This document shows, piece after piece, positions 47,720 to 57,191 of a stretch of 64,000 bases of DNA; the first letter of the stretch is position 1, and each line of letters opens with the position of its first letter. The notes beneath the pieces were generated by a model. It did not search any database and was not told the DNA's origin. It worked only from the letters and a program-made list of their open reading frames with translations. The translations under genes were made by a program, and so were the position numbers. The DNA lies in contig JAPPNN010000004.1 in the NCBI GenBank assembly GCA_028873815.1, forward strand, positions 144,829-208,828, in the 5' to 3' direction. This DNA comes from Gemmatimonadota bacterium. GTDB taxonomy: Bacteria > Gemmatimonadota > Gemmatimonadetes > Longimicrobiales > Gaopeijiaceae.

Positions 47720-48135
47720 CCCCCCTCGATTACTTCAAGCAGCTCGATCTCGAAGATCAGCGTCTCGTTCGGCCCGATCACGTCTCCCGCGCCGTCCTCG
47801 CCGTAGGCCAGCTCGGAAGGTATGGTGACGCGAATCTGCCCACCGGCCGACATCAATTGCAGCGCTTCCCCGAATCCGGCAATCACGCCGTTCACCGGGA
47901 AGGTTGCGGGTTCGCCGCGGTCGTAGGACGAATCGAATTGCGAACCGTCCGTGAGGGTGCCCCGGTAGTGCACGACGACCTCGTCGTTCATCGTGGGGCT
48001 GGCACCGTCTCCTTCGCGGAGCATCTGGTACTCGAGCCCGCTGTCGGTGGTCATCACTTCGGGTTCGCCCTCCGCGCATGCCGCGCCGACCGTGACGGCC
48101 AGAGCGGCGCAAGCTGCCTGAATTGCCTTTCGCAT
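47716..48135 (-). CDS. FKBP-type peptidyl-prolyl cis-trans isomerase (lipoprotein)
   Basis: TTDSGLEYQMLREGDGASPTMNDEVVVHYRGTLTDGSQFDSSYDRGEPATFPVNGVIAGFGEALQLM; ATGA overlap with next gene. Confidence 0.93.
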   Translation of the reverse strand: MRKAIQAACAALAVTVGAACAEGEPEVMTTDSGLEYQMLREGDGASPTMNDEVVVHYRGTLTDGSQFDSSYDRGEPATFPVNGVIAGFGEALQLMSAGGQIRVTIPSELAYGEDGAGDVIGPNETLIFEIELLEVIEGG

Positions 48136-48167
48136 CCTGTCTCCTTGTTAACTGGAAGCACTGCTGC

Positions 48168-49430
48168 TCACCCCGTCCCTACCGACGACTCTACGATACT
48201 CGACAGCGAAGGTGTCCCCGCCAGCCGCATGGTGATTCGCAGTTCGTCGCTCAGGATCTCCAGCACCCGCTCGACGCCGGCCTGGCCGAAGGCGCCCAGC
48301 CCCCACAGGTAGGGCCGGCCCACCGCCACCGCGTCGGCGCCGCGGGCGATCCCCTTGAAGATATCGCTTCCGCGGCGAAAACCGCCGTCCACGATGACAG
48401 GAACCCGTCCCGCCACGACCGATGCGATCTCGGGCAGGGCGTCGATCGTGGCCTGTCCGCTGCCCTCCGCGCGGCCGCCGTGGTTCGAGACCCAGATCCC
48501 GTCGACGCCATGGTCCAGCGCCAGGGTCGCGTCTTCGTGCGTCATGAGGCCCTTCACCACGATCCGCTGGTCGGTGATCTCGCGCAGGCGCCCGATGAAG
48601 TCCCAGGTCATCCCCGGCGTGCGGAAGTCGCCGGGGCGGTAGCTGGTGCCCTGGAACATCGGCTTCACGGTGGGTGCGCGGCCGCGGGGGCGGTGGCAGC
48701 TGGTGCAGGTGCGGTCGTCGGTGCGCGACCAGCGCGCCAGCGTGAGGCGGTTGCTGCCGCCGGGGAGATCCACCGTGAGCACGATGACGGGGCATCCCGC
48801 GGTATGCACGCGCTCGACCACCGCCTGCGTGACGTCCCAGTTCGAGGTGGCGTAGAGCTGGTACCAGACCGGCTCGCCACGCGCTTCGTTCACATCTTCC
48901 ACCCCGGTCGAACTTACGGTCGACAGCGCCTGCAGGTGTTCGCGGGCCTGTGCGGCGCGCGCCGTGGCCAGTTCGCCCTCGGCGTGGAAACCGCGCTGGC
49001 TCCCGCACGGCGCGATGACGATCGGCGTCGGCCACTCGCGGCCGAAAAGCGTGACGCGGGTGTCAATCCGGCTCACGTCGATGAGGCGCCGGGCACGTAT
49101 GAACATGCGCTCCAGCGCAGCCCGGTTGTTGCGCTGGGTCTCCTCGCCGTCGACCCCGGTCTGGATGTAGCCGAAGTGCGCCGGGGGGACGGTGGTCTCG
49201 GCCACCTTCTCCATGTCGAAGACGTCTAGGGCGTCGCCGGCGGTGGTGACCAGGTCTTCCAGGGTCGGGGCGGGGACGGCGGCGGGAGGGGCGGCGCCCG
49301 GATCGCCTGGGCCGGAACCGGCGCTCGCTCGCGCACAGCCCGGGATGGTCGCCAGCAGCGGACTTGCCGCGAGCCAGCGCAGGAAGTCGCGTCGGCTGGA
49401 GACTGTGGTGTGGGTTGAGTGATGTCCCAT
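48168..49430 (-). CDS. Alpha-hydroxy-acid (lactate-type) FMN-dependent dehydrogenase/oxidase with Tat-type signal
   Basis: VSSRRDFLRWLAASPLLATIPGCARASA; TPIVIAPCGSQRGFHAEGELATARAAQ; IVVKGLMTHEDATLALDHGVDGIWVSNHGGRAEGSGQATIDALPEI; VIVDGGFRRGSDIFKGIARGADAVAVGRPYLW. Confidence 0.92.
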   Translation of the reverse strand: MGHHSTHTTVSSRRDFLRWLAASPLLATIPGCARASAGSGPGDPGAAPPAAVPAPTLEDLVTTAGDALDVFDMEKVAETTVPPAHFGYIQTGVDGEETQRNNRAALERMFIRARRLIDVSRIDTRVTLFGREWPTPIVIAPCGSQRGFHAEGELATARAAQAREHLQALSTVSSTGVEDVNEARGEPVWYQLYATSNWDVTQAVVERVHTAGCPVIVLTVDLPGGSNRLTLARWSRTDDRTCTSCHRPRGRAPTVKPMFQGTSYRPGDFRTPGMTWDFIGRLREITDQRIVVKGLMTHEDATLALDHGVDGIWVSNHGGRAEGSGQATIDALPEIASVVAGRVPVIVDGGFRRGSDIFKGIARGADAVAVGRPYLWGLGAFGQAGVERVLEILSDELRITMRLAGTPSLSSIVESSVGTG

Positions 49431-49587
49431 GGGCGCGTCCCGGAGGAGCATGGTTGCGTGACCGGTTCCCGACCCGGGCAATCTGGGTGCAAGCTGGACG
49501 CGGGGCCACCGGGGCGGGGCAACCGGAGTGCGGCAAAGCGTTGCGCCCGCCATTACCTCGCTGCGCTCGGGCTATTACTTATCCAGT

Positions 49588-50898
49588 GTGACGAACCCAC
49601 CCGCCGGACCCGAGCCCGCGTCGCCACCGACGCGCCGGGCACTTCATCGCAACGTCTGGGCCACGAGCGGCACCAGCTTCCTGACGGACGTGTCGAGCGA
49701 GATGCTCCTCAACGTCCTGCCGCTGTTCCTTTCCAACGTGCTGGGTGTGCGGGTGTGGGCCGTGGGCGTGGTCGAAGGGCTGGCCGAGGCGATGTCGAGC
49801 GTGCTCAAGCTGTATTCGGGATGGGTGTCGGACCGGCTGGGGACCCGCAAGTGGCCGGCGGTCGCCGGGTACGCGATCTCGGCGCTCTCGAAGCCGTTCT
49901 ACTACGTGGCGTCAACGTGGGGGGCCGTGGCCGCGATCCGGTGGGGGGACAGGGTGGGCAAGGGGATGCGCACGGCGCCGCGCGACGCCCTGCTCGCCGA
50001 TTCGACGCCGCCCGGGCGCCGGGGACTCGCCTTCGGGGTGCACCGGGCCGCCGATACCGCCGGCGCCGCGGTCGGGATCGGGGTGTCGATCTGGATCGTG
50101 CAACAGGTGCAGGGCGGAGGTGCGCTGCTGGAGGCCGAGACGTTTCGGAAGCTGGTTCTGTGGAGCCTCCTTCCCGCGTTCCTGGGCGTGGCGGTTCTGG
50201 CAGTGGCCGCGCGCGATGTGACGGGCAGGGGCGGGGGGCGGAGCGAGGACTCGGCGGTCGCCGGCAGGCGCCCCCGGCTTCGCCTGCGCGGCCTCGGCCG
50301 GGGCTTCGCGGCGTTCGTCGCCTGCTCGGTGATCTTCGAGCTTGGCAACTCCGCAGACGCCTTCCTCGTGCTGAGGGCCCAGGAGCGGGGGCTCTCGGTG
50401 GTCGGGATCCTGTGGCTGCTACTCGCCTTCAACGCGGTCTACGCGCTTGTGTCGACGCCCGCGGGCTCGCTGGCGGACAGGGCCCCGCGGAAAAGGCTCG
50501 TGGCGGCGGCGTGGGGACTGTACGCGCTCGTCTACCTCGGCTTTGCGCTTGCGGACACCGTGGTCCACGTGACCGTGCTGTACCTGCTGTACGGCTGCTA
50601 TCACGGCCTCGTGGCGGGCGCGGCGAAGGCCCTGGTCGCCGATCTGGTGCCGGCTGCGCGGCGTGGCACGGCCTACGGCGGCTATGCGGCGGCGGTCGGT
50701 CTGGCGACTCTGCCAGCGTCGTTGCTGGCGGGAGTGCTCTGGGAGGGAGTTTTCGCGTGGGAGGGCTTCGGCCCGGCTGCGCCCTTCCTGTTCGGCGCGG
50801 CGATGGCGGCCCTGGCGGCGGCGCTGCTGCTGCTCACCGTGCCCGGCGGGCGGCCAGACGGCCCGGATCGCCACGCGGACACGGCGCGGCGACCCTGA
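49588..50898 (+). CDS. MFS transporter
   Basis: RNVWATSGTSFLTDVSSEMLLNVLPLFL; GWVSDRLGTRKWPAVAGYAISALSKPF; RVGKGMRTAPRDALLADSTPPGRRGLAFGVHRAADTAGAAVG. Confidence 0.92.
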   Translation: MTNPPAGPEPASPPTRRALHRNVWATSGTSFLTDVSSEMLLNVLPLFLSNVLGVRVWAVGVVEGLAEAMSSVLKLYSGWVSDRLGTRKWPAVAGYAISALSKPFYYVASTWGAVAAIRWGDRVGKGMRTAPRDALLADSTPPGRRGLAFGVHRAADTAGAAVGIGVSIWIVQQVQGGGALLEAETFRKLVLWSLLPAFLGVAVLAVAARDVTGRGGGRSEDSAVAGRRPRLRLRGLGRGFAAFVACSVIFELGNSADAFLVLRAQERGLSVVGILWLLLAFNAVYALVSTPAGSLADRAPRKRLVAAAWGLYALVYLGFALADTVVHVTVLYLLYGCYHGLVAGAAKALVADLVPAARRGTAYGGYAAAVGLATLPASLLAGVLWEGVFAWEGFGPAAPFLFGAAMAALAAALLLLTVPGGRPDGPDRHADTARRP

Positions 50899-50905
50899 CC
50901 CCCCG

Positions 50906-51910
50906 TTACCCGCCAGGCCGAAACCGCACCAGCACCGGCAGGTGGTTGCTCGTGGTGTCCCGGTAGTCGGGGATGAATTCGTCCACGCGGTAGACCAGCG
51001 CGGATCCGTCTTCGTACCAGGCCATCGCTTCGTCGGAGGCCAGGATGTGGTCGATCATCTCCTCGAAGCCCAGAATCGAGCTGGCGCGCGCGGCGCTGAG
51101 TTCGGCGGTGGGGAATACCCATTCGGGCGCGGCGTCGACCAAGGCGCGATAGGGGGTGTCGCGTCCGCTCGTGATCGATTCGTCCACATCGTCGTTCCAG
51201 TCACCGGGAATCAGCACGAGGGTCTCTGGCCAGGCGGAATCGACATGCTCCTTGAGCCCGGTTGCGGCGGCGGCGCGCCTCTCCCAGGAGGAGACCTGCT
51301 CGTCCGCCTTCGCGTGAAGGACGATCACTACGGCATCGTGCTGCGCGCCGCCATGGCTCAAACGGACGTCTACTTCGAGGGGAGGGCGTCCCGCGAACTC
51401 ATGGTTCAATTCACCGAGGATCACCCGGGCGCCGGTGACCTCGAGCGCGGCGGCCTTGTAGATGAGGCCGACTTTCAATTCACCGCCGGTGTAGTAGTCG
51501 GCACCCTCGGTCACGATGGAGTCGTTTGCGAGCAGTCCCGCGTAACCCGGGAGGTTGGCAAGGAGCGTATCGAACGCGGTCGCGCTGGTGACTTCCTGCA
51601 CGCCCCACAGGTCCGCGTCCGTGCCCAGGATCACGTCGCGCACGCGAGCAAGTTGGAGCGCCTCGTCCGTCGGACCCTGATTGGCCGCGCCGAAGTAGAG
51701 GAGGTTCCAGGTGGCGATGTCCAACGCAGCCGCCGTCCCCCGGGCCGGGATCGAAATGGGTGCGGGCAGAGGCTCCTCAGGTGGCGGATCGGGTTCGGGG
51801 ACTACGGGCGAATCGGATCCGCAACCGGTTGCGGCGATGACCAGCGCGGTTGCAGCCACAAATCGCCGGAAATGGCGTTTCTTTCTCGCGGGAACGGCGC
51901 TTTCTGTCAT
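50906..51910 (-). CDS. Endonuclease/exonuclease/phosphatase-family lipoprotein
   Basis: ALDIATWNLLYFGAANQGPTDEALQLARVRDVILGTDADLWGVQEV; LIPGDWNDDVDESI; YRDTTSNHLPVLVRF. Confidence 0.85.
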   Translation of the reverse strand: MTESAVPARKKRHFRRFVAATALVIAATGCGSDSPVVPEPDPPPEEPLPAPISIPARGTAAALDIATWNLLYFGAANQGPTDEALQLARVRDVILGTDADLWGVQEVTSATAFDTLLANLPGYAGLLANDSIVTEGADYYTGGELKVGLIYKAAALEVTGARVILGELNHEFAGRPPLEVDVRLSHGGAQHDAVVIVLHAKADEQVSSWERRAAAATGLKEHVDSAWPETLVLIPGDWNDDVDESITSGRDTPYRALVDAAPEWVFPTAELSAARASSILGFEEMIDHILASDEAMAWYEDGSALVYRVDEFIPDYRDTTSNHLPVLVRFRPGG

Positions 51911-51997
51911 ATTGACTTATCTTCGCAAAGGCCCGTGAACTGCTCGCAATCTGTAGTACGGTCAGACCTCCGAGCAATCATCCGCCAAGGAGACTCC

Positions 51998-53170
51998 ATG
52001 AGGAAGCCATCCACCAACCAGCGGATTCCGATGTCGGCACATGCCGCGCAGTGGCTCATGCCTGTGGTCGCGGCCGCACTGGTGGCGCCTGTTGCTCCGC
52101 TTGCGGCGCAGGACTTCAACGCCCGCGCCGGGTCCAGCGTGACCCTGGGGGGGCGCGTCCAGGCACAGTTCGAGGCCTCCAGCTCCGGGGAGTCGCCTTC
52201 GTCGTTCTTCATCCGGCGTGCGTGGATCACGGCAGACGGACGGCTGAACGACCTCGTGTCGGGCCGCCTGCAGTTCGACGCCAACGGCAACAAGGTGCTC
52301 GAAGCGTACCTCGCGTTCACTCCGTCGGACCGGTTTCGGATGGAGTTGGGACAGTTCAAGCGGGCGATCTCGACCTTCTGGCTCGCCGCCAACTTCGACC
52401 TTCCGCTGATCGAGCGCGATGGCCGGGTGCCGGGGTCCGATCCCTGTCCCGGAGTCGGCAACGTGTGCTCGTTCGGACGCCTTACGGGGGGACTGGGTCT
52501 CGACGCGTACGAGCCCGGGATCCTGATGAGCGGGCGACTCTCGGACAAGGTCGGCTTCCGGGTAACGGTGACCAACGGGGAGGGGATCAACGGGAAGGAC
52601 ACGAACAGCGCAAAATCGACTTCCGCGCGGCTGACCTTCAACCTCAACTCTGACAACCGCCTGCATACCTACGCCGTGTTCGACGAGACGGCCGATGGCG
52701 TTGGGGGCACGCTGTGGGCTCCGGCGTATGCGCTGGAATACGAACTCGGCACCTGGCGGCGGGGCCCCCACCTGGTGGTGAACGCGGCGACCGGCCGCAA
52801 CTGGAGGGCCGAGGCCGCGAGCGAGTACGGGGACAGCGAGGTGGGCTTCTTCGCCTTCCAGGCCATGGGACTGTGGTACCTGCCGATCGAGGGCGACGGG
52901 GCATTCGAGGCCATCGAGCCGCTGTTCCGCGTGAGTTGGGCGAGCACGCAGACCGGGGACAGCCTCTTCGAGGGTGACATTGTGGTCAACGACGACGTGA
53001 AAGGGCTGGTCATCACGCCCGGTTTCATGCTCTACGCGACCGGCCGCACGGGGATCTCGACCAACCTGGACATCTACACGTCGTCGCGCACCGTCGCCGG
53101 CAGCAATTACGAGAGCATGAGCTTCGACCCCCAGTGGTCGCTCAAGATGCAGGCGTTCGTGGCCTTCTAG
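51998..53170 (+). CDS. Porin (phosphate-selective porin O/P-like)
   Basis: ATG 51998; signal peptide; GSSVTLGGRVQAQFEASSSGESPSSFFIRRAWITADGRLNDLVSGRLQFD ... ELGQFKRAIS; C-term SLKMQAFVAF. Confidence 0.85.
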   Translation: MRKPSTNQRIPMSAHAAQWLMPVVAAALVAPVAPLAAQDFNARAGSSVTLGGRVQAQFEASSSGESPSSFFIRRAWITADGRLNDLVSGRLQFDANGNKVLEAYLAFTPSDRFRMELGQFKRAISTFWLAANFDLPLIERDGRVPGSDPCPGVGNVCSFGRLTGGLGLDAYEPGILMSGRLSDKVGFRVTVTNGEGINGKDTNSAKSTSARLTFNLNSDNRLHTYAVFDETADGVGGTLWAPAYALEYELGTWRRGPHLVVNAATGRNWRAEAASEYGDSEVGFFAFQAMGLWYLPIEGDGAFEAIEPLFRVSWASTQTGDSLFEGDIVVNDDVKGLVITPGFMLYATGRTGISTNLDIYTSSRTVAGSNYESMSFDPQWSLKMQAFVAF

Positions 53171-53183
53171 CAGGCAGCTTCAG

Positions 53184-55643
53184 CTAGCGGTCCTCCGACT
53201 CCGGCCGGTCCTCGGGCTCCACCGCCGCCAGCGCTTCCAGTCGCGCCACCGCCTCGTCGAAGCGCGCTTCCAGCCGCGGGATGCTCGCGCCGGAATACCC
53301 AATGCGCAGACGGGCCCGGGACGCGATGAGCACTTCCAGCAGCTCCGCGGCCGCCTCACGCCGGGCCACCGGGTCCGTGCTGCCGCGTTCGCCGATCCAC
53401 ACGGGGGCCGTGTGCGCGAAGGGTGAGATGTCCATCGACGGCCAGCGTGTCTCGCCGCCCCGGGCGCGCGCCGCGACCCAGCCGCCTTGCGGCAGCGTCA
53501 GTTCGCCCGAGTAGGTGCGCTGGTCGGGCGAAGCAATGCCTGGCCGGGACTGCACGACTTCCCCGTTCACAAGAATCTCCACCGTGTCCACAGAGGTCGC
53601 GGTGGCGAGATCGAGCGTCCACTGCACCGTGCCGGGCGTGCCGTCCGAGCCCCTCACGGCCTCGACCACCTCGCCCGGACGCGCTCCCCCGACCCGGAAG
53701 TCGAGGAACGGCCCGTTGGTGACGAAGGACCTGCCCTCGCCCAACGCAGCGACGTACGCGGGCCAGTTGAGGCGATCACCGGTATGCGCATACACGCGGG
53801 TCGCACCCACGGCCATGGTTCGGTGGAGGTTCAGCATGACGTCGGTGCCCGCGGACGGCGCTACCGTCTCCCCGATGTTCAGGAAACGGTGCCAGAGTGC
53901 GGCAGTCCCTTCGGAGCTGCTCCACAGACACATCACCTCGAGGGCATCCACATCGCCCATGACCGCGTCGGCCACGAGCTCGACGGGCACCCCGGCCCGC
54001 GCCTCCGGGGCGAACGGGTCGGGCGACCCGACGGGGTGCACATAGTAGCCCAATCCGCCATGGTCATGCGCAAACGCCAGGACCTCTGCGTTGGTCCGGT
54101 CGTCGGTCCCGTAGACCTCGTAGCCGGGCCCCCAGACCCAGGGCCAGTGCAGTTCGGGGATTTCGATCAACCCCATGTGGCCCAGGAAGTGCGAACGTAT
54201 CTCCTGGCCGAAGCGAATCAGCGGCGATGCGTCCGACTTTTCCCATCCCCACAGGTCCTGGTCCTCGTAGCGGTTGTGCAGGTTGGCCAGCAGGGGGGAC
54301 GCGACATCGAGCTCCTCGCCCCTCATCATCGGCACCATGTCGGCCGGGTCCAGGTCGTACTGGCCGCCGTAATTGAGGTGGAAGTGATGGTCCCCCGACG
54401 CCCATCCCGCGGCGCGCGCGTCCCATACGGGGTCGAGCTCCAGTGCGACCTCGGTGACGGCACCGGGCGCGGCCGACAGCGTAACGCTCTCCTCGGGCGT
54501 GGCCAGACCGCGTACCGCCGACACCGTGACCTCGCCCGCCGGCACGGTGACCTCGATCTGCCCCGGGCTGTAGAAGAAGATGCGGCCGCTGGCACCCTCG
54601 GAATGGGCGATGCCCTCGTCGGGCACGGCGGGGTGCCCGGCCGCGTCGACGACGGTCAGGCGCGCGGCCATATTGGTGCTCACGCGCACGCGGGCCGTTT
54701 CGGCTCCCCACCTCCAGGTCGCAACGTCCACGTCCTCAACGGGACCGCCGGTCTTGCGGATCCGCTTGAGTCCCATGACCTCCCGGGCGTCGGCTTCGGA
54801 AAAGTAGACCCACTCGCCATCGGCGCTCCACGCGGGGGTCAGCGGCAGGCCTCCCCCGGTCAGTAGCACCGATGGGCCGGGCTGCCCGACGCTGTGGACC
54901 CGCAGCTCCCAACCATCCTGGGTGGGCCAGTTCAGCGCGAAGTCCGCCCCGTCCGGGGACACGGCCGGACGCGCCATGGACGCGATGCTGCCGGAAACGA
55001 GCACGGTGGGCGCACCCTCGCCGGGGTGCCGCAGCTCCACTCGGTCCCCGCCTCGCTTGGCAAGTACCATCACCGCGTCCGTTCCCGGAACCGGTTGCGG
55101 CCGGAGTTCGATCCCGGGCTCCGAGGTGACCGCGGCGGCGCTACCGGTGGCCAGATCAAGCGCCCACACGTCCAGGGTGCCGGCCTCGCCCGACGTGTAG
55201 TAGAGCGTGTTCCCGTCGGGGGACCAGGCCGGATCGAGGTCGATGGCCGGGGAGTCGACGGTGCGCAGCAGGTCGCCGGTATTCGCGCTCACGACGACGA
55301 TACGGGTGTCGTGATCGTTGTCTCGCACCAGGGCGATGCGGTTGCCGGACGGATGCCACGCCGGACGGGAATCCACGTCGCGCCCGCGGGTGAGCCGCCG
55401 GGCCGTGCGGGTCTCGAGGTCCATCACCCAGATCCAGCCTCTCGCTGCGAACGCGATATGGCGCCCATCCGGAGAGGGCGCGGGATCGATCGGCCCGTTT
55501 GTCAGGATCGGAAGCTCGTACCCTTCCAGGTAGACGTGATGCCCGTACCCGTCGACGCGCGGATACCGATTGCTCCATTGACCGGACCCGGGCTGTGGCA
55601 TCAGTACGGCGGCAAGCACAAGCGAAGTGCACAATCTGGTCAC
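53184..55643 (-). CDS. CehA/McbA-family metallohydrolase with N-terminal TolB/PD40-like propeller
   Basis: PAPSPDGRHIAFAARGWIWVMDLETRTARRL, AWHPSGNRIALVRDND, DLDPAWSPDGNTLYYTSG; C-term GWASGDHHFHLNYGGQYDLDPADMVPMMRGEELDVASPLLANLHN. Confidence 0.83.
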   Translation of the reverse strand: MTRLCTSLVLAAVLMPQPGSGQWSNRYPRVDGYGHHVYLEGYELPILTNGPIDPAPSPDGRHIAFAARGWIWVMDLETRTARRLTRGRDVDSRPAWHPSGNRIALVRDNDHDTRIVVVSANTGDLLRTVDSPAIDLDPAWSPDGNTLYYTSGEAGTLDVWALDLATGSAAAVTSEPGIELRPQPVPGTDAVMVLAKRGGDRVELRHPGEGAPTVLVSGSIASMARPAVSPDGADFALNWPTQDGWELRVHSVGQPGPSVLLTGGGLPLTPAWSADGEWVYFSEADAREVMGLKRIRKTGGPVEDVDVATWRWGAETARVRVSTNMAARLTVVDAAGHPAVPDEGIAHSEGASGRIFFYSPGQIEVTVPAGEVTVSAVRGLATPEESVTLSAAPGAVTEVALELDPVWDARAAGWASGDHHFHLNYGGQYDLDPADMVPMMRGEELDVASPLLANLHNRYEDQDLWGWEKSDASPLIRFGQEIRSHFLGHMGLIEIPELHWPWVWGPGYEVYGTDDRTNAEVLAFAHDHGGLGYYVHPVGSPDPFAPEARAGVPVELVADAVMGDVDALEVMCLWSSSEGTAALWHRFLNIGETVAPSAGTDVMLNLHRTMAVGATRVYAHTGDRLNWPAYVAALGEGRSFVTNGPFLDFRVGGARPGEVVEAVRGSDGTPGTVQWTLDLATATSVDTVEILVNGEVVQSRPGIASPDQRTYSGELTLPQGGWVAARARGGETRWPSMDISPFAHTAPVWIGERGSTDPVARREAAAELLEVLIASRARLRIGYSGASIPRLEARFDEAVARLEALAAVEPEDRPESEDR

Positions 55644-55858
55644 GGGGTTGGCTCCGGTGCGGGGGGCGAGTGGTGCCGGTAACCATTGCGGGAACTCGTG
55701 GCAACGGGCAAGGGAGCGCCTGGCGCGGGGCGCCTGCGGGAGACGGACGCAGCGGGCACCGGGACGACTCGATGCAAGGAACCCGCGCTTCGCATGCGCA
55801 CGATGGCGCAATGGACCATATTGACCAACGCCCTCTCCGACGTCGAAAGGAAACCGCA

Positions 55859-56362
55859 ATGAACCCCCGTTTCACGACTTTGCGTGACACACGTTTTCGT
55901 TCCGCCGCGTGCATGCCCGGTGCGGTCGCCGCTGCAATCCTCCTGTTCGGGCTCACGGCCTCGCCTGTCCGGGCACAGGACGCGGATGGCAACGTTTTCC
56001 ATGACGGCGAGTCCCTGCCCTGGGGAGAACCGAGCAACGGCACGCGGTTCCTTCCGCTCTACGGCAACTACAGCGTCGGCGGCGAGGTCTTTGCATTCCG
56101 TCTCGAAGTCCAGCCCGGCTTCGAGATCCGGCCGCACACGCACCCCGTCACCGAGCACATGACGGTGCTTTCGGGCACGTTTTACGTCGGGATGGGCGAG
56201 ACCATGGACAAGGAGGCCGCGACCGCCTACGGACCCGGGAGCTATATTGCCGTAGCGGCCGGTCTGCCGGCGTACATGTGGGCCGACGAAGTGACGGTCA
56301 TCCAGGTCCACGGTGTGGGCCCGTTCTCGACCGATTTCGTGGAACCGCCTCCGGAGCGGTGA
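55859..56362 (+). CDS. Secreted cupin-domain protein
   Basis: Signal peptide; FEIRPHTHPVTEHMTVLSGTFYVGMGE ... YGPGSYIAVAAGLPAYMWADE. Confidence 0.88.
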   Translation: MNPRFTTLRDTRFRSAACMPGAVAAAILLFGLTASPVRAQDADGNVFHDGESLPWGEPSNGTRFLPLYGNYSVGGEVFAFRLEVQPGFEIRPHTHPVTEHMTVLSGTFYVGMGETMDKEAATAYGPGSYIAVAAGLPAYMWADEVTVIQVHGVGPFSTDFVEPPPER

Positions 56363-56913
56363 TGACGCCCGCCCGTCGGCTTCCCGCTGCCGCCCGTGCC
56401 CGCGCGCCGGTCGGCGGCGTACTTCTGCTCGTCGGCCTCGCCTTGACGACCTGCATCCCCTCCGAGTCCGTCACGCTGCGCGCCGGCGATCCTGCCCCGG
56501 CCTTCACGGCCACGTCGCTGGAAACCGGGTCACCCCTGTCCCTCACCGACTATCTTGGCCAGACCCTCCTGGTCAACCTCTGGGCCACCTGGTGCCATCC
56601 CTGCGAGACGGAGACGCCGTATCTCCAGTCCGTTTACGAACGCTACCAGGACCGGGGCCTGCGCCTGCTGGGCGTGTCGGTGGATCGGCGCGCCGACCAC
56701 GACGCCGTGATCGAATTCGTCGAGGAGTTTGGCGTGACCTACGACATCGCACTCGATCCCGATGCTCTGTCTCGTGACCTGTTTCGCGCGCGCGGCCTGC
56801 CCACTTCCGTGCTCATCGACCGCGAGGGCACGGTGGCGTTCAGCTGGATCGGCCCCATCCCCGAGGGCGACCCGACCTTTATCGGCGGCCTGGAGGCAAC
56901 GCTGGACCGTTAG
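56362..56913 (+). CDS. TlpA-like thiol-disulfide oxidoreductase (redoxin)
   Basis: LTDYLGQTLLVNLWATWCHPCETETPYLQSVYERY; GLPTSVLIDREGTV; TGATG junction with the cupin gene. Confidence 0.92.
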   Translation: MTPARRLPAAARARAPVGGVLLLVGLALTTCIPSESVTLRAGDPAPAFTATSLETGSPLSLTDYLGQTLLVNLWATWCHPCETETPYLQSVYERYQDRGLRLLGVSVDRRADHDAVIEFVEEFGVTYDIALDPDALSRDLFRARGLPTSVLIDREGTVAFSWIGPIPEGDPTFIGGLEATLDR

Positions 56914-56927
56914 CCAGGTGGTGACGA

Positions 56928-57191
56928 CTACGAGTCGTCCAGGTGCGCGTACGCCTCCGGCTCTCCCGCCCCGTCCTCCACTTCCCGCGCCCGCTTCCGC
57001 AACCACCACCCCGTGCCTGCCACCAGCCCCAGCGGAAGCAGCGTCAAGAGTCCGGTGGTCGCGAGGAATGCGAGACGGGCCTCGTCGTCCCGGTCGAAAC
57101 ACACGGGACAGGCGTGCGCCACGTCGGGCAGTCCGGCGATCAGCGCCACGGCGGCCACGCCACCCAGAGCCGCGCTCATGAACTTGCGCAT
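56928..57191 (-). CDS. Small membrane protein downstream of cox operon (CPVC motif)
   Basis: MRKFMSAALGGVAAVALIAGLPDVAHACPVCFDRDDEARLAFLATTGLLTLLPLGLVAGTGWWLRKRA. Confidence 0.7.
   Translation of the reverse strand: MRKFMSAALGGVAAVALIAGLPDVAHACPVCFDRDDEARLAFLATTGLLTLLPLGLVAGTGWWLRKRAREVEDGAGEPEAYAHLDDS

Noticed and set aside
50663-51997. N-terminal extension of the 835-aa ORF 50663..53170
   Set aside because: Antisense to the endonuclease/phosphatase gene; the porin has its own ATG and signal peptide at 51998.
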